A DNA stretch of 64,000 nt from CAYZZU01 sp964483105 (GTDB taxonomy: Bacteria; CG2-30-53-67). Shown here one piece after another: positions 17,579 through 26,694 of the stretch; the stretch's first letter is position 1, and every line of letters begins with the position of its first letter. The stretch spans positions 41,912 through 105,911 of the forward strand of contig CAYZZU010000005.1 in the NCBI GenBank assembly GCA_964483105.1, in the 5' to 3' direction. The position numbers were made by a program, and so were the translations under genes. The notes under the pieces are model-generated. The model did no database searches and had not been told where the DNA came from. It was given only the letters and a program-made list of their open reading frames with translations.

Positions 17579-19372
17579 ATGGTGCTGGAACATGAAAAGA
17601 TCGAGAGCCTGAACCACTTTGCGATCAAGATCGCCTATTTCAGCATGGAGGTCGGTCTTGAGGAAGATATCCCTACCTATAGCGGGGGACTGGGAATCCT
17701 GGCCGGGGACACCCTGAAATCGTGTGCCGATCTGCACCTTCCCGTGGCCGGAATGACACTCCTCCAGGAGAAAGGCTATTTCATACAGAGGCTGGATGAA
17801 CAGGGAAATCAGAGGGAAGAACCGGTGAACTGGTCTCCATCGACCTGCATGGAATGTCTGCCCCATGTGATCAAGGTCAGGATCTGCGGTCGCAATGTCC
17901 ACGTCCGGGCCTGGCGCTATCTGGTCCGGGGGGTGACCGGTTCCACGGTTCCGGTCTATTTCCTGGACACGAATATGGAGGAGAACACTCCGGAGGACAG
18001 GGAGATCACCTCCACCCTCTACGGCGGGGACGAGGAATACCGGTTCAAACAGGAAGTGGTTCTGGGAATCGGAGGAGTCCGGATGCTCCGGGCCATGGGG
18101 TACCACAGCCTGAGCACCTTCCATATGAACGAAGGTCACGCAAGCCTCCTGACGCTGGAATTGTTGCGGGAAAACGAGAAGGATCCGGAGGAGGTCTGGT
18201 TCGAACAGGCGCGATGGGATCCCGAGTCGGTCAAAGAGCTCTGCGTGTTCACGACGCACACCCCGGTTCCCGCCGGCCATGACCGTTTTCCCAATGCACT
18301 CGTCAGGAAGGTCCTGGGTGGGGAACGGACGGATCCCCGCTCCGGAGAGGAATCCTGCCTGATTCACGGCATTCCCTTCGAGGTGGTCGACCGGCTGAGC
18401 GGGACGGGGGAATTCAATATGACCCTTCTTGCGCTCAACCTGAGTCGCTACGCCAACGGCGTGGCCAAGCGGCATGGAGAGGTTTCACAGGAGATGTTCC
18501 CGGAATATGAGATTGATGCCATCACCAACGGGGTCCATGTCCGCACCTGGATGTCCGCGGAGTTCCAGGCCCTCATGGACCGGTACGTACCGGGGTGGAA
18601 GAGCGATTCCTTCCTGCTTCGCCAGGCGGTAGGGATTCCACCGGACGAAATCTGGGAGGCCCACCAGGCCTGCAAGAAGAAGCTTCTGGACGCTGTGCGG
18701 GAGAAAACCGGCAGGGTCCTTGATCCGGATATTCTCACGATTGGTTTCGCCCGGCGGGCCGCCGCCTACAAACGAGCGGACCTGCTGTTCCGGGATGTGG
18801 AACGGCTGAAACGTATCGTGGGGAAGGCGGGGAAGTTCCAGTTGATCTATGCGGGGAAGGCACATCCAAAGGATGAACCGGGGAAAGACCTGATCCGCAG
18901 AATCATTCAGAAAAGCAGAGAACTTTCCGATGTCGTCCCGATCGTTTATCTGGAGAATTATGATTTTGCCCTCGGAAAACTGATGACTTCGGGAGTGGAT
19001 ATCTGGCTGAATAACCCCCTGCGGCCTCAGGAGGCTTCCGGAACCAGCGGGATGAAGGCCACCCTGAACGGGGTCATCAATTTCAGCGTCCTGGACGGCT
19101 GGTGGATTGAGGGACACAGGGAAGGAATCACCGGATGGTCTATCGGTCCTCGTCCTGCAAAAGACACTGCCCCCGGTGACACGGACAGTGCGGATGTCCG
19201 GGACCTCTATGACAAGCTGGAGAGTGTGATCCTGCCCACCTATTATCACCACCGTGAGGCGTGGATCGGGATCATGCAGAACAGTCTCAGTTTAAACGGA
19301 TCCTTTTTCAACACCAACCGGATGATGCTGCAATATGTATCAAGCGCCTATCTGAGAAAGCTGGAGTCGTGA
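17579..19372 (+). CDS. glgP: Alpha-glucan phosphorylase (GT35)
   Basis: Releases glucose 1-phosphate from glycogen or maltodextrin using pyridoxal phosphate. The start at 17579, with GGAGTG upstream, gives 597 residues. This is shorter than E. coli GlgP but in the range of the divergent bacterial/archaeal alpha-glucan phosphorylases. Recognisable are the N-terminal AYFSMEVGLEED and TYSGGLGILAGD, the NEGHASLL region, and the PLP-lysine motif GTSGMKATLNG (Lys near residue 492). It begins seven bases after the cyclophilin and overlaps the next gene by one base. Confidence 0.93.
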   Translation: MVLEHEKIESLNHFAIKIAYFSMEVGLEEDIPTYSGGLGILAGDTLKSCADLHLPVAGMTLLQEKGYFIQRLDEQGNQREEPVNWSPSTCMECLPHVIKVRICGRNVHVRAWRYLVRGVTGSTVPVYFLDTNMEENTPEDREITSTLYGGDEEYRFKQEVVLGIGGVRMLRAMGYHSLSTFHMNEGHASLLTLELLRENEKDPEEVWFEQARWDPESVKELCVFTTHTPVPAGHDRFPNALVRKVLGGERTDPRSGEESCLIHGIPFEVVDRLSGTGEFNMTLLALNLSRYANGVAKRHGEVSQEMFPEYEIDAITNGVHVRTWMSAEFQALMDRYVPGWKSDSFLLRQAVGIPPDEIWEAHQACKKKLLDAVREKTGRVLDPDILTIGFARRAAAYKRADLLFRDVERLKRIVGKAGKFQLIYAGKAHPKDEPGKDLIRRIIQKSRELSDVVPIVYLENYDFALGKLMTSGVDIWLNNPLRPQEASGTSGMKATLNGVINFSVLDGWWIEGHREGITGWSIGPRPAKDTAPGDTDSADVRDLYDKLESVILPTYYHHREAWIGIMQNSLSLNGSFFNTNRMMLQYVSSAYLRKLES

Positions 19373-20409
19373 TGGACTTTCAGGGACGTTGTCGTGCCAC
19401 CGGTATTGGAAGTCTTCCCCTGACCGACCCGCGGGAAAGCGTGAAGGTGATTCTGGAAATGCTGCCTGAAATCCCCTTCTGGCCTCAGCTTCCCGGCACG
19501 GGATTCCGGGAGCAGATGATCCCGCAGTTCTCAGAGGCCTTTCCGGGGATTGTGGAGGATCCGGTCAGGGAAAGGATCCATGTGGATTCCGAACGTGTCC
19601 TGATCGAGCTGGAAAGATTCTATGAGAAAGAGATGGCGGGGGATGTTGATTATTTCCGGATCACACCGGAATACGCCGCGGCTCTTCCCGTCATGGTTTC
19701 CGCCTTGAGAGAAAGCCCCCCACAGGAGCTTTCCTTCACCAAAGGGCATGTGACCGGCCCGGTGACCTTCGGTTTTACGGTCAAGGACGAAAAAGGGGTT
19801 GCCATCTTCTACGACCCGAACCTTCAGGATGCGACGACCCGCCTGATCGCCATGAAAGCCCTTTACCAGATCCGCCTTTTCCGCGAGTTCCAGGTTCCCA
19901 CCATTATTTTCATGGATGAGCCGTACCTGGCCGCTTTCGGAACCACGGGGATGAACATCGAACGGGAGGACGTGGTCCGGGTATTAAACAGTATCGTGGA
20001 GCGGATTCATCATGCCGGGGGGATTGCCGGGGTTCACTGTTGCGGCAACACCGACTGGTCCCTCCTTTTTGAGACCAATGTGGATATTGTGAATTTTGAT
20101 GCTTTTGATTTCATGGACCGGATGGTTCTCTACCCCGACCCGGTCCGCGCCTTTCTGGAGAGGGGAGGGAACCTCGCATGGGGAATCATCCCCACTTCCT
20201 CCGCTGTTTACAAAGAAAGCGTTCATACCCTTGCCGCACGGTTCCGGGAAGGGGTTGAACGGCTGGTGAATCTCCGGGTGGAAAAGGAACGGCTTTACTC
20301 GCAGTGCCTGATTACACCGGCCTGCGGCATGGGGAGCCTGACCGCGGAAAACGCTCTTCGCGTCCTTTCACTGCTCCGGGATCTCTCCTCGCTTCTCCGT
20401 TCGACCTGA
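19372..20409 (+). CDS. MetE-like / UROD-superfamily protein
   Basis: A 345-residue protein resembling the catalytic half of cobalamin-independent methionine synthase and related methyltransferases. Visible are GIGSLP at the start, a VHCCGNTDW motif (about 221–229) and PACGMGSL (about 316), which supply the His/Cys ligands of the family zinc site. The N-terminal half of full MetE is absent, so substrate use must differ; it may act on a corrinoid protein or another thiol acceptor. The ATG shares one base with the glgP stop, implying coupling. The methyl donor and acceptor are unknown. Confidence 0.8.
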   Translation: MDFQGRCRATGIGSLPLTDPRESVKVILEMLPEIPFWPQLPGTGFREQMIPQFSEAFPGIVEDPVRERIHVDSERVLIELERFYEKEMAGDVDYFRITPEYAAALPVMVSALRESPPQELSFTKGHVTGPVTFGFTVKDEKGVAIFYDPNLQDATTRLIAMKALYQIRLFREFQVPTIIFMDEPYLAAFGTTGMNIEREDVVRVLNSIVERIHHAGGIAGVHCCGNTDWSLLFETNVDIVNFDAFDFMDRMVLYPDPVRAFLERGGNLAWGIIPTSSAVYKESVHTLAARFREGVERLVNLRVEKERLYSQCLITPACGMGSLTAENALRVLSLLRDLSSLLRST

Positions 20410-20453
20410 ACCATCTGTAACGCCGTAACCGATTCTCTCACGCGATATCCGGA

Positions 20454-21410
20454 TTAAGCGACGGTCCCGAAATCATCGTCCTTGTCCGGGGTCTGATAGT
20501 CTTCATGATTGCTGTGAAAATTGTTTTCATCCGGCGGGACGTATCCCAGGTGATCCCGGGAGCAGATCAATGAGTCCAGTGCAGGTTTGGAATTCCGGTT
20601 GTGGGCGATCAGGAGTTTCACACCCTGCAGGTTGAGCCGTCCTTCTTCGGCCTCGTCGTACAGGTAATCCAGAGCCCCCCGGATACTGAAGGGGTTCAGC
20701 CGGTAGGTGCGCGGAGAGATCAGAGCGTCAAACATGTCGCAGATCGTTACGATCTGAACGATCGGGTTTTCAACATGGATTCCTCTTGGATAACCGGATC
20801 CGTCTATCTTCTCATGGTGGTTGAAGGCCACCATTGCGTGGGGGGATGAGTCCCGGGCGGTATAGTAGAGCAGAAGGAGATACCCGATCCAGGGATGTTC
20901 CAGGATATAGAAGAACTCCTCGTAATCGAGTTTTGTGGAACTCTGCAGAATATCAAGGGGGATTCTCGATTTCCCGAAGTCGTGGGTCAGGGCGGTCGAC
21001 GCCGCGATCAGAACCTGTTCGGAATCTCCGGAGTAATCCCTGTACAGGAGAGTGGTCAGGGCGGTCGTAATCAGGACATGACGGTAGGTGTAGTAATCCA
21101 TGGCCTTGAACAGGTCGATCTCCCGGCAGATTTCCGGAGTGACGGGGATCCGGCCGATGATCTCCATGACCTCGGATTGCGTCTCCTCACGATTGAAAAT
21201 GATCCGGTAATTTTCCTCGTTCATGACCCGGCGGATATCTTCAAAGAATTCACTCTTCTTCAGAAGAAACGTTTCAGGGGCTCTTTTGGCTCCGTTTTTA
21301 CAGATTTTTTCCATGACCTTCGGGGTGATGATTTCACCCTGAGGAACGATCAGGGTCCCATCACAAGAGAAAAGGTCTTCCCGCATCACAAAGAGGTTAG
21401 GATGGGTCAC
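20454..21410 (-). CDS. HD-GYP domain phosphohydrolase
   Basis: A probable cyclic di-GMP phosphodiesterase of 318 residues. The N-terminal about 95 residues show no known domain. The HD-GYP domain has H111, the H143/D144 pair with K147 (HDFGK), H172, H198/H199 (HHEKIDGSGYP, with GYP at 206–208) and D225, so the metal ligands are complete. It begins with GTG after a perfect AAGGAGG. It is transcribed away from the riboflavin operon and ends 44 bases from the convergent MetE-like gene. There is no sensor domain, so the signal is unknown. Confidence 0.88.
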   Translation of the reverse strand: MTHPNLFVMREDLFSCDGTLIVPQGEIITPKVMEKICKNGAKRAPETFLLKKSEFFEDIRRVMNEENYRIIFNREETQSEVMEIIGRIPVTPEICREIDLFKAMDYYTYRHVLITTALTTLLYRDYSGDSEQVLIAASTALTHDFGKSRIPLDILQSSTKLDYEEFFYILEHPWIGYLLLLYYTARDSSPHAMVAFNHHEKIDGSGYPRGIHVENPIVQIVTICDMFDALISPRTYRLNPFSIRGALDYLYDEAEEGRLNLQGVKLLIAHNRNSKPALDSLICSRDHLGYVPPDENNFHSNHEDYQTPDKDDDFGTVA

Positions 21411-21442
21411 GATATCCTCCTTCTGAAAAGCTCATACTAAAA

Positions 21443-21472
21443 ATTTTAACCTACTTTATCTGATTTCGTCAA
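21443..21472 (-). promoter_or_regulatory. Promoter for the HD-GYP gene
   Basis: On the minus strand, TTGACG (21467–21472), an 18-bp spacer and TAAAAT (21443–21448) lie about 30 bases before the GTG start. Each element has five of six consensus matches. Confidence 0.6.
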
Positions 21473-21496
21473 TATCCCTTCCTGGACAAAAAATAC

Positions 21497-21525
21497 TTGA
21501 CTTTCCGGTAGAGGAGCCATAGGAT
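21497..21525 (+). promoter_or_regulatory. Promoter for the riboflavin operon
   Basis: TTGACT (21497–21502), a 17-bp spacer and TAGGAT (21520–21525). Transcription would begin near 21532, shortly before the FMN riboswitch. Confidence 0.6.
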
Positions 21526-21547
21526 ATATGAAATTTCGAATGTATGA

Positions 21548-21669
21548 ACCTTCGGGGCCGGGTGAAAATCCCGACCGGCGGTGAAAGCCCGCGACTCTCC
21601 GATTCTGAATCGGGGACTGATCCGGTGAAATTCCGGGGCCGACAGTGAAAGTCTGGATGGGAGAAGGTT
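21548..21669 (+). ncRNA. FMN riboswitch (RFN element)
   Basis: The conserved RFN blocks are present in order: TTCGGGGCCGGGTGAAAAT, CCCGACCGGCGGT, GCCCGCGA, TCCGGTGAAATTCCGGGGCC, GACAGTGAAAGTCTGGATGG and the closing GAGAAGGTT, which pairs with AACCTTC at the 5' end. It senses flavin mononucleotide. A terminator hairpin follows, so high FMN should stop transcription before ribD. Confidence 0.97.
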
Positions 21670-21699
21670 TACGCGTGGTCTGTCTACGTGTGTTGTCTA

Positions 21700-21734
21700 C
21701 CCGAAGTGTTTTTCAAATGCTTCGGGTTTTTTTT
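21700..21734 (+). terminator. Riboswitch-controlled intrinsic terminator
   Basis: CCCGAAG (21700–21706) pairs perfectly with CTTCGGG (21720–21726), followed by eight T residues. It lies between the FMN riboswitch and ribD and is the expected expression platform for transcription attenuation. Confidence 0.92.
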
Positions 21735-21762
21735 CAATCGGCTGCGTGCAGGCAGGTTTCAA

Positions 21763-22926
21763 ATGGACTCTCCGGATCGGGAATACATGCGCGAAGCGCT
21801 GGATCTCGCACTCAAGGGACGGGGAAGGACCTCGCCCAATCCCATGGTCGGGGCTCTGGTGGTGAAGAACAAAAAAGTGATCGGGAGGGGATACCACCAC
21901 AGGGCGGGCACGCCCCACGCGGAGATCCACGCCCTGAACGCCGCCGGGATGGAAGCCCGCGGCAGTACACTCTATGTCACCTTGGAACCCTGCTGCCACC
22001 GGGGCCGGACATTGCCCTGCGCGGACTTTATCATCCGGAGTCGTGTGGCCCGGGTCGTGGTGGCCATGACGGATCCGAATCCGCTCGTGAACGGAAAGGG
22101 GATCCTCCGACTGCGGGAGGCCGGAATTCAGGTGGATGTGGGGGTACTGGAGAGTCGTGCAAGGGAATTAAACGAATTCTTCATCAAGTATATCACGACG
22201 AAAAAACCCTTTGTCATTCTCAAGGCCGCAGTGACCCTGGACGGACGGATTGCCACCCGGACCGGTGATTCCCGTTGGATCACCTCCGAGGCCGCGCGCA
22301 CGCGGGTTCACGAAATCCGGGACTGTGTCGACGCCGTCCTGGTTGGAGTCAATACGATATTGAGCGACAATCCGAGATTGACAACCCGCCTTCCCGGACG
22401 GGAAAGCAGGGACCCGGCCCGCATCATCCTGGATACCCACCTGAAGACCCCGCTGGATGCGAAGGTGATCATGAATGATTCACCCTCGGGGACCTATATC
22501 TTCACCGGGAGTCACGTTACGGAGGAAAGGGTCAAGGCGTATCAGGAACGAAACGTAACGGTCCTCGTGGCCCGGAAAGGGACACAGGGGGTCGACTTTC
22601 AGCGGGTGGTGGAGGACCTCGGGCGGATGGAAATCACCAGTCTGCTGATCGAAGGAGGAGCCACGATTCATGCCTCCGCCCTGCGAAGCGGGGTGGTGGA
22701 TCGCGTGATCTTCTTTGTCGCTCCCAAGATTATGGGGGGAGGCGGCAGTCTTGAAGCGATCGGAAATCTCGGAGTCAGGCGGATGAACGAAGTCGTGCAG
22801 TTGGAGTCGGTTCGGACCGAACGGATCGGGGAGGACGTGATGATCCAGGGGGATGTGGTCGGTGCGGGCAGCGGCGGCACCCCGGTCTTTGCCGGAGAAG
22901 GCGGTGTACAATCCAACGTGGTATGA
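21763..22926 (+). CDS. ribD: Bifunctional pyrimidine deaminase/reductase of riboflavin synthesis
   Basis: Carries out the second and third steps of riboflavin synthesis. The protein has 387 residues. The N-terminal deaminase domain has zinc ligands H52 (HAE, with catalytic E54), C77 (PCCH) and C86. The C-terminal reductase domain (from about residue 150) has VTLDGRIAT and GGATIHAS. The start at 21763 gives the usual N-terminus MDSPDREYMREAL. It is the first gene after the FMN riboswitch and terminator. Confidence 0.96.
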   Translation: MDSPDREYMREALDLALKGRGRTSPNPMVGALVVKNKKVIGRGYHHRAGTPHAEIHALNAAGMEARGSTLYVTLEPCCHRGRTLPCADFIIRSRVARVVVAMTDPNPLVNGKGILRLREAGIQVDVGVLESRARELNEFFIKYITTKKPFVILKAAVTLDGRIATRTGDSRWITSEAARTRVHEIRDCVDAVLVGVNTILSDNPRLTTRLPGRESRDPARIILDTHLKTPLDAKVIMNDSPSGTYIFTGSHVTEERVKAYQERNVTVLVARKGTQGVDFQRVVEDLGRMEITSLLIEGGATIHASALRSGVVDRVIFFVAPKIMGGGGSLEAIGNLGVRRMNEVVQLESVRTERIGEDVMIQGDVVGAGSGGTPVFAGEGGVQSNVV

Positions 22927-22950
22927 TCCGGACCAAGGGGGGAATTCGGG

Positions 22951-23604
22951 ATGTTTACGGGTATCGTTGAAGAGATCGGCCTCGTCCGGTTCGTGACACC
23001 GGGTGAAAAGAGCGCCCGGTTGACTTTTGCGGCACGGACTGTTCTGGAAGATATGCATCCGGGGGACAGCATCTCCGTGAGCGGAGTCTGCCTGACGGTG
23101 GTCTCCTTTGACTCCGGCTCATTCACCGTGGATGTCTCACCCGAAACCCTCTCCACCACAATACTGGGAGATCTGAAACCGGGTGATTCCGTCAACCTCG
23201 AACGGGCCATTCAGGCACAAGGCCGCTTGGGGGGGCATCTGGTCAGCGGACATGTGGACGGGGTCGGGGTTCTCATGGACAGAAAACCGGAGGGAAACGC
23301 GATCGTGATGACTGTCTCCGCGCCGAAGGAGATCCTGGACCTCTCCGTGCCCAAGGGGTCGATCGCCGTGGATGGTATCAGCCTGACGATCAATGAGATC
23401 AACCCGACCTCCTTCTCGGTTTCCGTAATCCCCCATACGGCAAAGAGGACCACCCTCGCGGACAAAAAGATCGGAAGCCGTGTCAACCTGGAGAGTGATC
23501 TGATCGGCAGGTATGTCCGGAAATTTCTGGCCGAACGAGGGGAAGTGGAAAAACAGACAGGAAATATAGACATCCGGTTTCTGTCGGAACACGGTTTTAC
23601 ATGA
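22951..23604 (+). CDS. ribE: Riboflavin synthase, alpha subunit
   Basis: Dismutates two 6,7-dimethyl-8-ribityllumazine molecules to riboflavin. It has 217 residues in two homologous lumazine-binding halves: MFTGIVEEIG and the N-terminal motif VSGVCLTV, repeated as VDGISLTI in the second half. The start follows an AGGGGGGA site. It lies 24 bases after ribD in the same operon. Confidence 0.96.
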   Translation: MFTGIVEEIGLVRFVTPGEKSARLTFAARTVLEDMHPGDSISVSGVCLTVVSFDSGSFTVDVSPETLSTTILGDLKPGDSVNLERAIQAQGRLGGHLVSGHVDGVGVLMDRKPEGNAIVMTVSAPKEILDLSVPKGSIAVDGISLTINEINPTSFSVSVIPHTAKRTTLADKKIGSRVNLESDLIGRYVRKFLAERGEVEKQTGNIDIRFLSEHGFT

Positions 23605-23680
23605 TTCCGGATTGCAGCTGATTTGAATGAATGACTTCGGCGGTCATCCGCCGAAGACCTAAATTCTGTGCGAGGTTGTC

Positions 23681-24892
23681 ATGAAAAAAAAGATTCACAG
23701 CATTGAAGTGGCCCTGGAGGATATCCGTGAGGGAAAGATGGTCATCCTGGTGGATGACGAGGACCGTGAAAACGAAGGGGACCTGACCATGGCCGCGGAA
23801 AAGGTCACTCCGGAAGCCATCAACTTTATGGCCAAGTACGGACGGGGCCTGATCTGTCTCTCTCTTCCTCCGGAGAAAGTGGACGCCCTGGATCTCCCTC
23901 AAATGACGAAGGAGAACGAGGCCTCTTTCGGAACGGCCTTCACGGTCTCCATTGAGGCGCGTCACGGCGTAACCACGGGGATCTCCGCCGCCGACCGGGC
24001 CACGACGATCCTGACGGCGGTTCGTCCCGACGCCAAACCGCGCGACCTGGTACGTCCGGGTCATGTTTTTCCTCTCCGTGCCAGGGAAGGCGGGGTATTG
24101 CAGAGGGCCGGTCAGACCGAAGGCTCCGTTGATCTGGCCAGACTGGCGGGTTTGAGCGCGGCCGGTGTGATCTGCGAGATCATGAATGAAGACGGCACCA
24201 TGGCCCGGATGCCGCAACTGATCCGTTTCGCCGAAGAACATGGTCTCAAAATCATTACAATCCGTGATCTCATCGCTTATCGGATGCGGAAGGAATCCTT
24301 CGTCAGGCGCGTGGCCGAGGCGAGGCTCCCCTCCGTGTACGGCGGAGACTTCCGGATCATCGTGTATGAAAACGACGTGGATCACAAGGAACATGTCGCC
24401 CTGGTCAAAGGAGAGATCGGACCGGATGACGCAGTGCTGGTCCGCGTACACTCAGAGTGCCTGACCGGGGATGTGTTAGGCTCGAAGCGCTGCGACTGCG
24501 GCGATCAGCTCCACGCGGCCATGCATCAGATCGAGGAAGAGGGCCGGGGAGTGCTTCTTTACATGCGGCAGGAGGGAAGGGGGATCGGGCTCGCCAACAA
24601 GATCAAGGCCTATGCCCTTCAGGACGAGGGATTTGACACGGTAGAGGCCAATGAGAAACTGGGTTTCAAGGCGGATCTCAGGGATTACGGAATCGGCGCG
24701 CAGATCCTGGTCGATCTGGGAATCCGGAAAATCCGGCTTTTAACCAACAATCCGAAAAAAATCATCGGCCTCACCGGGTACAACCTGGAACTGGTCGAAC
24801 GGGTGCCGATCGAGGTTTCATTCAGAAAGTGCAACCTGAGATACCTGAAAACCAAAAAGGAAAAATTGGGGCATTTCCTGGATCAGATCTGA
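23681..24892 (+). CDS. ribBA: Fused DHBP synthase / GTP cyclohydrolase II
   Basis: Supplies both precursors of riboflavin. Residues 1–205 are 3,4-dihydroxy-2-butanone-4-phosphate synthase (DDEDRENEGDL, RHGVTTGISAADR, HVFPL). Residues about 206–403 are GTP cyclohydrolase II, with zinc ligands in CLTGDVLGSKRCDCG and the YMRQEGRGIGL motif. Both active sites look complete. The length (403 aa) is normal for the fusion. A short palindromic stretch (CTTCGGCGG...CCGCCGAAG) precedes it in the 76-base gap. Confidence 0.96.
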   Translation: MKKKIHSIEVALEDIREGKMVILVDDEDRENEGDLTMAAEKVTPEAINFMAKYGRGLICLSLPPEKVDALDLPQMTKENEASFGTAFTVSIEARHGVTTGISAADRATTILTAVRPDAKPRDLVRPGHVFPLRAREGGVLQRAGQTEGSVDLARLAGLSAAGVICEIMNEDGTMARMPQLIRFAEEHGLKIITIRDLIAYRMRKESFVRRVAEARLPSVYGGDFRIIVYENDVDHKEHVALVKGEIGPDDAVLVRVHSECLTGDVLGSKRCDCGDQLHAAMHQIEEEGRGVLLYMRQEGRGIGLANKIKAYALQDEGFDTVEANEKLGFKADLRDYGIGAQILVDLGIRKIRLLTNNPKKIIGLTGYNLELVERVPIEVSFRKCNLRYLKTKKEKLGHFLDQI

Positions 24893-24920
24893 ACAATCAG
24901 CTTTCACAACAGGAGGAGAG

Positions 24921-25391
24921 ATGTCGAAGATTATCGAAGGGACATTGCAGGCTGAAGGGTTGAAGTTCGGGATCGTGGTCAGCCGGTTCAACGATTTTAT
25001 TACCTCCCGGTTGTTAGACGGTTCCCTGGATGTATTGATGCGGCATGGATGTCGAGAGGAAGATGTGGAGATCATCAAGGTTCCGGGCGCCTTTGAGATC
25101 CCCTTCGCGGCGAAGAAACTGGTGGAGCGACAGAAATACGATGCCGTAATTTGTCTGGGAGCCGTCATCCGGGGCGCCACTCCGCATTTCGAATATATCA
25201 GCGCCGAGGCCACTAAGGGAGTCGCCGCCCTGGCCATGCAGGCCGCCATCCCGGTCCTGTACGGGATCCTGACGACCGACACCATTGAGCAGGCCATCGA
25301 ACGGGCCGGAACCAAGGCCGGCAACAAGGGGGCCGAAGTCACGATCGGTGCAATCGAGATGGTGAACCTCTTCCGCCGGTTGGAGAACTGA
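24921..25391 (+). CDS. ribH: 6,7-dimethyl-8-ribityllumazine synthase
   Basis: Condenses the two RibBA/RibD products to the lumazine precursor. It has 156 residues with the family motifs VSRFNDFIT, VPGAFEIP, LGAVIRGATPHFEY and YGILTTDT(I)EQA. It is preceded by a strong AGGAGGAGAG site. It is the last biosynthetic gene of the rib operon, followed by nusB, an arrangement common in proteobacteria. Confidence 0.96.
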   Translation: MSKIIEGTLQAEGLKFGIVVSRFNDFITSRLLDGSLDVLMRHGCREEDVEIIKVPGAFEIPFAAKKLVERQKYDAVICLGAVIRGATPHFEYISAEATKGVAALAMQAAIPVLYGILTTDTIEQAIERAGTKAGNKGAEVTIGAIEMVNLFRRLEN

Positions 25392-25434
25392 CGATCGGTC
25401 CGGAAAACGGGTCGCGCGTCAACAGAAGGACGCC

Positions 25435-25902
25435 ATGGGGAAAAGACGAAAAAGCAGAGAATTGCTCCTGCAGTTGCTCTATCAGTATGAGATCCGGAGG
25501 GAATCTCCCGGGAAGATCCTCCAGGAGTTCTGGACAACCCGCGAAAAGGTTCATCCCGATATCCGTTCCTTTACGGATTCGCTTTTCCGGGGAACGGTGA
25601 AACATCAGGAGGAACTCGACTCGGTGATCTCCGATCTGGCCCGGAACTGGAAGCTTTCCCGCCTTTCCATTGTGGATAAAAATATCCTGCGTTTCGCCAT
25701 CTTTGAGATCGCTTTCCGGGACGATATTCCGGAGAAGGTGTCGATCGATGAAGCCATCGAGGTGGCTAAAAGATACAGCAGCGACGAAGCCGGCGCCTTT
25801 ATCAACGGTATTCTGGACAACCTGATCCGCAACCGGGAGACATTCAGCAAAAAGCTTTTTCCTTCCCCTGGAAAACCGGTCCGCATGGAGGATCACGGAT
25901 GA
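25435..25902 (+). CDS. nusB: Transcription antitermination factor NusB
   Basis: A 155-residue all-helical RNA-binding protein that joins NusE in rRNA antitermination. The N-terminus SRELLLQLLYQYE and the C-terminal VSIDEAIEVAKRYSSDEAGAFINGILD are characteristic. GAAGGA precedes the ATG. It follows ribH by 43 bases and is probably the last strongly coupled gene of the rib operon. Confidence 0.95.
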   Translation: MGKRRKSRELLLQLLYQYEIRRESPGKILQEFWTTREKVHPDIRSFTDSLFRGTVKHQEELDSVISDLARNWKLSRLSIVDKNILRFAIFEIAFRDDIPEKVSIDEAIEVAKRYSSDEAGAFINGILDNLIRNRETFSKKLFPSPGKPVRMEDHG

Positions 25903-25951
25903 ACGGAAAGATCGTCTCCGGATCGAATCCCGTTTAAGAGGGCTTCACTCC

Positions 25952-26677
25952 GTGCGTATCGCCATTTTTTCAGACGTTCACGCCAACCTGGAGGCCTTAA
26001 ACGCCGTCCTCCGGGAGATTTTGCACCGAAAGCCGGACAGGATCCTCTTTCTCGGGGACGCAGTAGGGTACGGACCGGAGCCGGACGAATGCGTGGAAAG
26101 GATCTTTCAGGTCGCGGACCGGATCGTGGCCGGGAATCATGATCAAGCCGTGGCGGGTCTGACCGATATCGATTGTTTCAATCCTGAAGCCAGACAGGCC
26201 GTCTTGTGGACGCGGTCCGAATTGAAAAGCGAGAACCTTCGTCGACTTTCCGCTCCGCCCCTGACCGCGCAAGAGGAGAGCCTGTTCCTGGTCCACGCGA
26301 CTCCCCGGCATCCGGAAGCGTGGTCCTACCTGGCCTCCGCCGGTACCGTCCAGTCGCAATTTTCAGCCTTTGGGGATCCCATCTGCCTGGTCGGCCATAC
26401 CCACCGACCGGCCGTTTTCAGGAACGATGGAAAACAACTCCTTTCTCCGAAAGAAAGCCTGTTGACTTTTCAGGAGAATTTCCGATATATTGTCAACGTC
26501 GGAAGCGTGGGGCAACCCAGGGACAGGAATCCTGATGCCGCGTACGCCCTGTATGACACCCGGGCCCGGACGTTTTTGCTGCGACGTGTACCTTATCGTT
26601 ACAGCGTGACACAGGAAAAGATGAGGGCAGCCCATCTGCCCTCTTTTTTAGTGGATCGCCTTGCGTGGGGGATCTGA
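25952..26677 (+). CDS. Calcineurin-like metallophosphoesterase (YfcE/MJ0936-like)
   Basis: A soluble phosphoesterase of 241 residues. Metal-binding motifs are FSDVHANLEAL at the N-terminus, FLGDAVGYGPEPDE, GNHD, LVHATP and VGHTHRP, with a final NVGSVGQPRD. This set is typical of the di-metal DUF/YfcE-type group, whose members act on phosphodiesters or phosphoproteins. GTG at 25952 is the likely start, since the DVHAN motif begins only nine residues in. The gene lies between nusB and purB; its substrate is unknown. Confidence 0.85.
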   Translation: MRIAIFSDVHANLEALNAVLREILHRKPDRILFLGDAVGYGPEPDECVERIFQVADRIVAGNHDQAVAGLTDIDCFNPEARQAVLWTRSELKSENLRRLSAPPLTAQEESLFLVHATPRHPEAWSYLASAGTVQSQFSAFGDPICLVGHTHRPAVFRNDGKQLLSPKESLLTFQENFRYIVNVGSVGQPRDRNPDAAYALYDTRARTFLLRRVPYRYSVTQEKMRAAHLPSFLVDRLAWGI

Positions 26678-26694
26678 AGAGACGGGATGGATCG

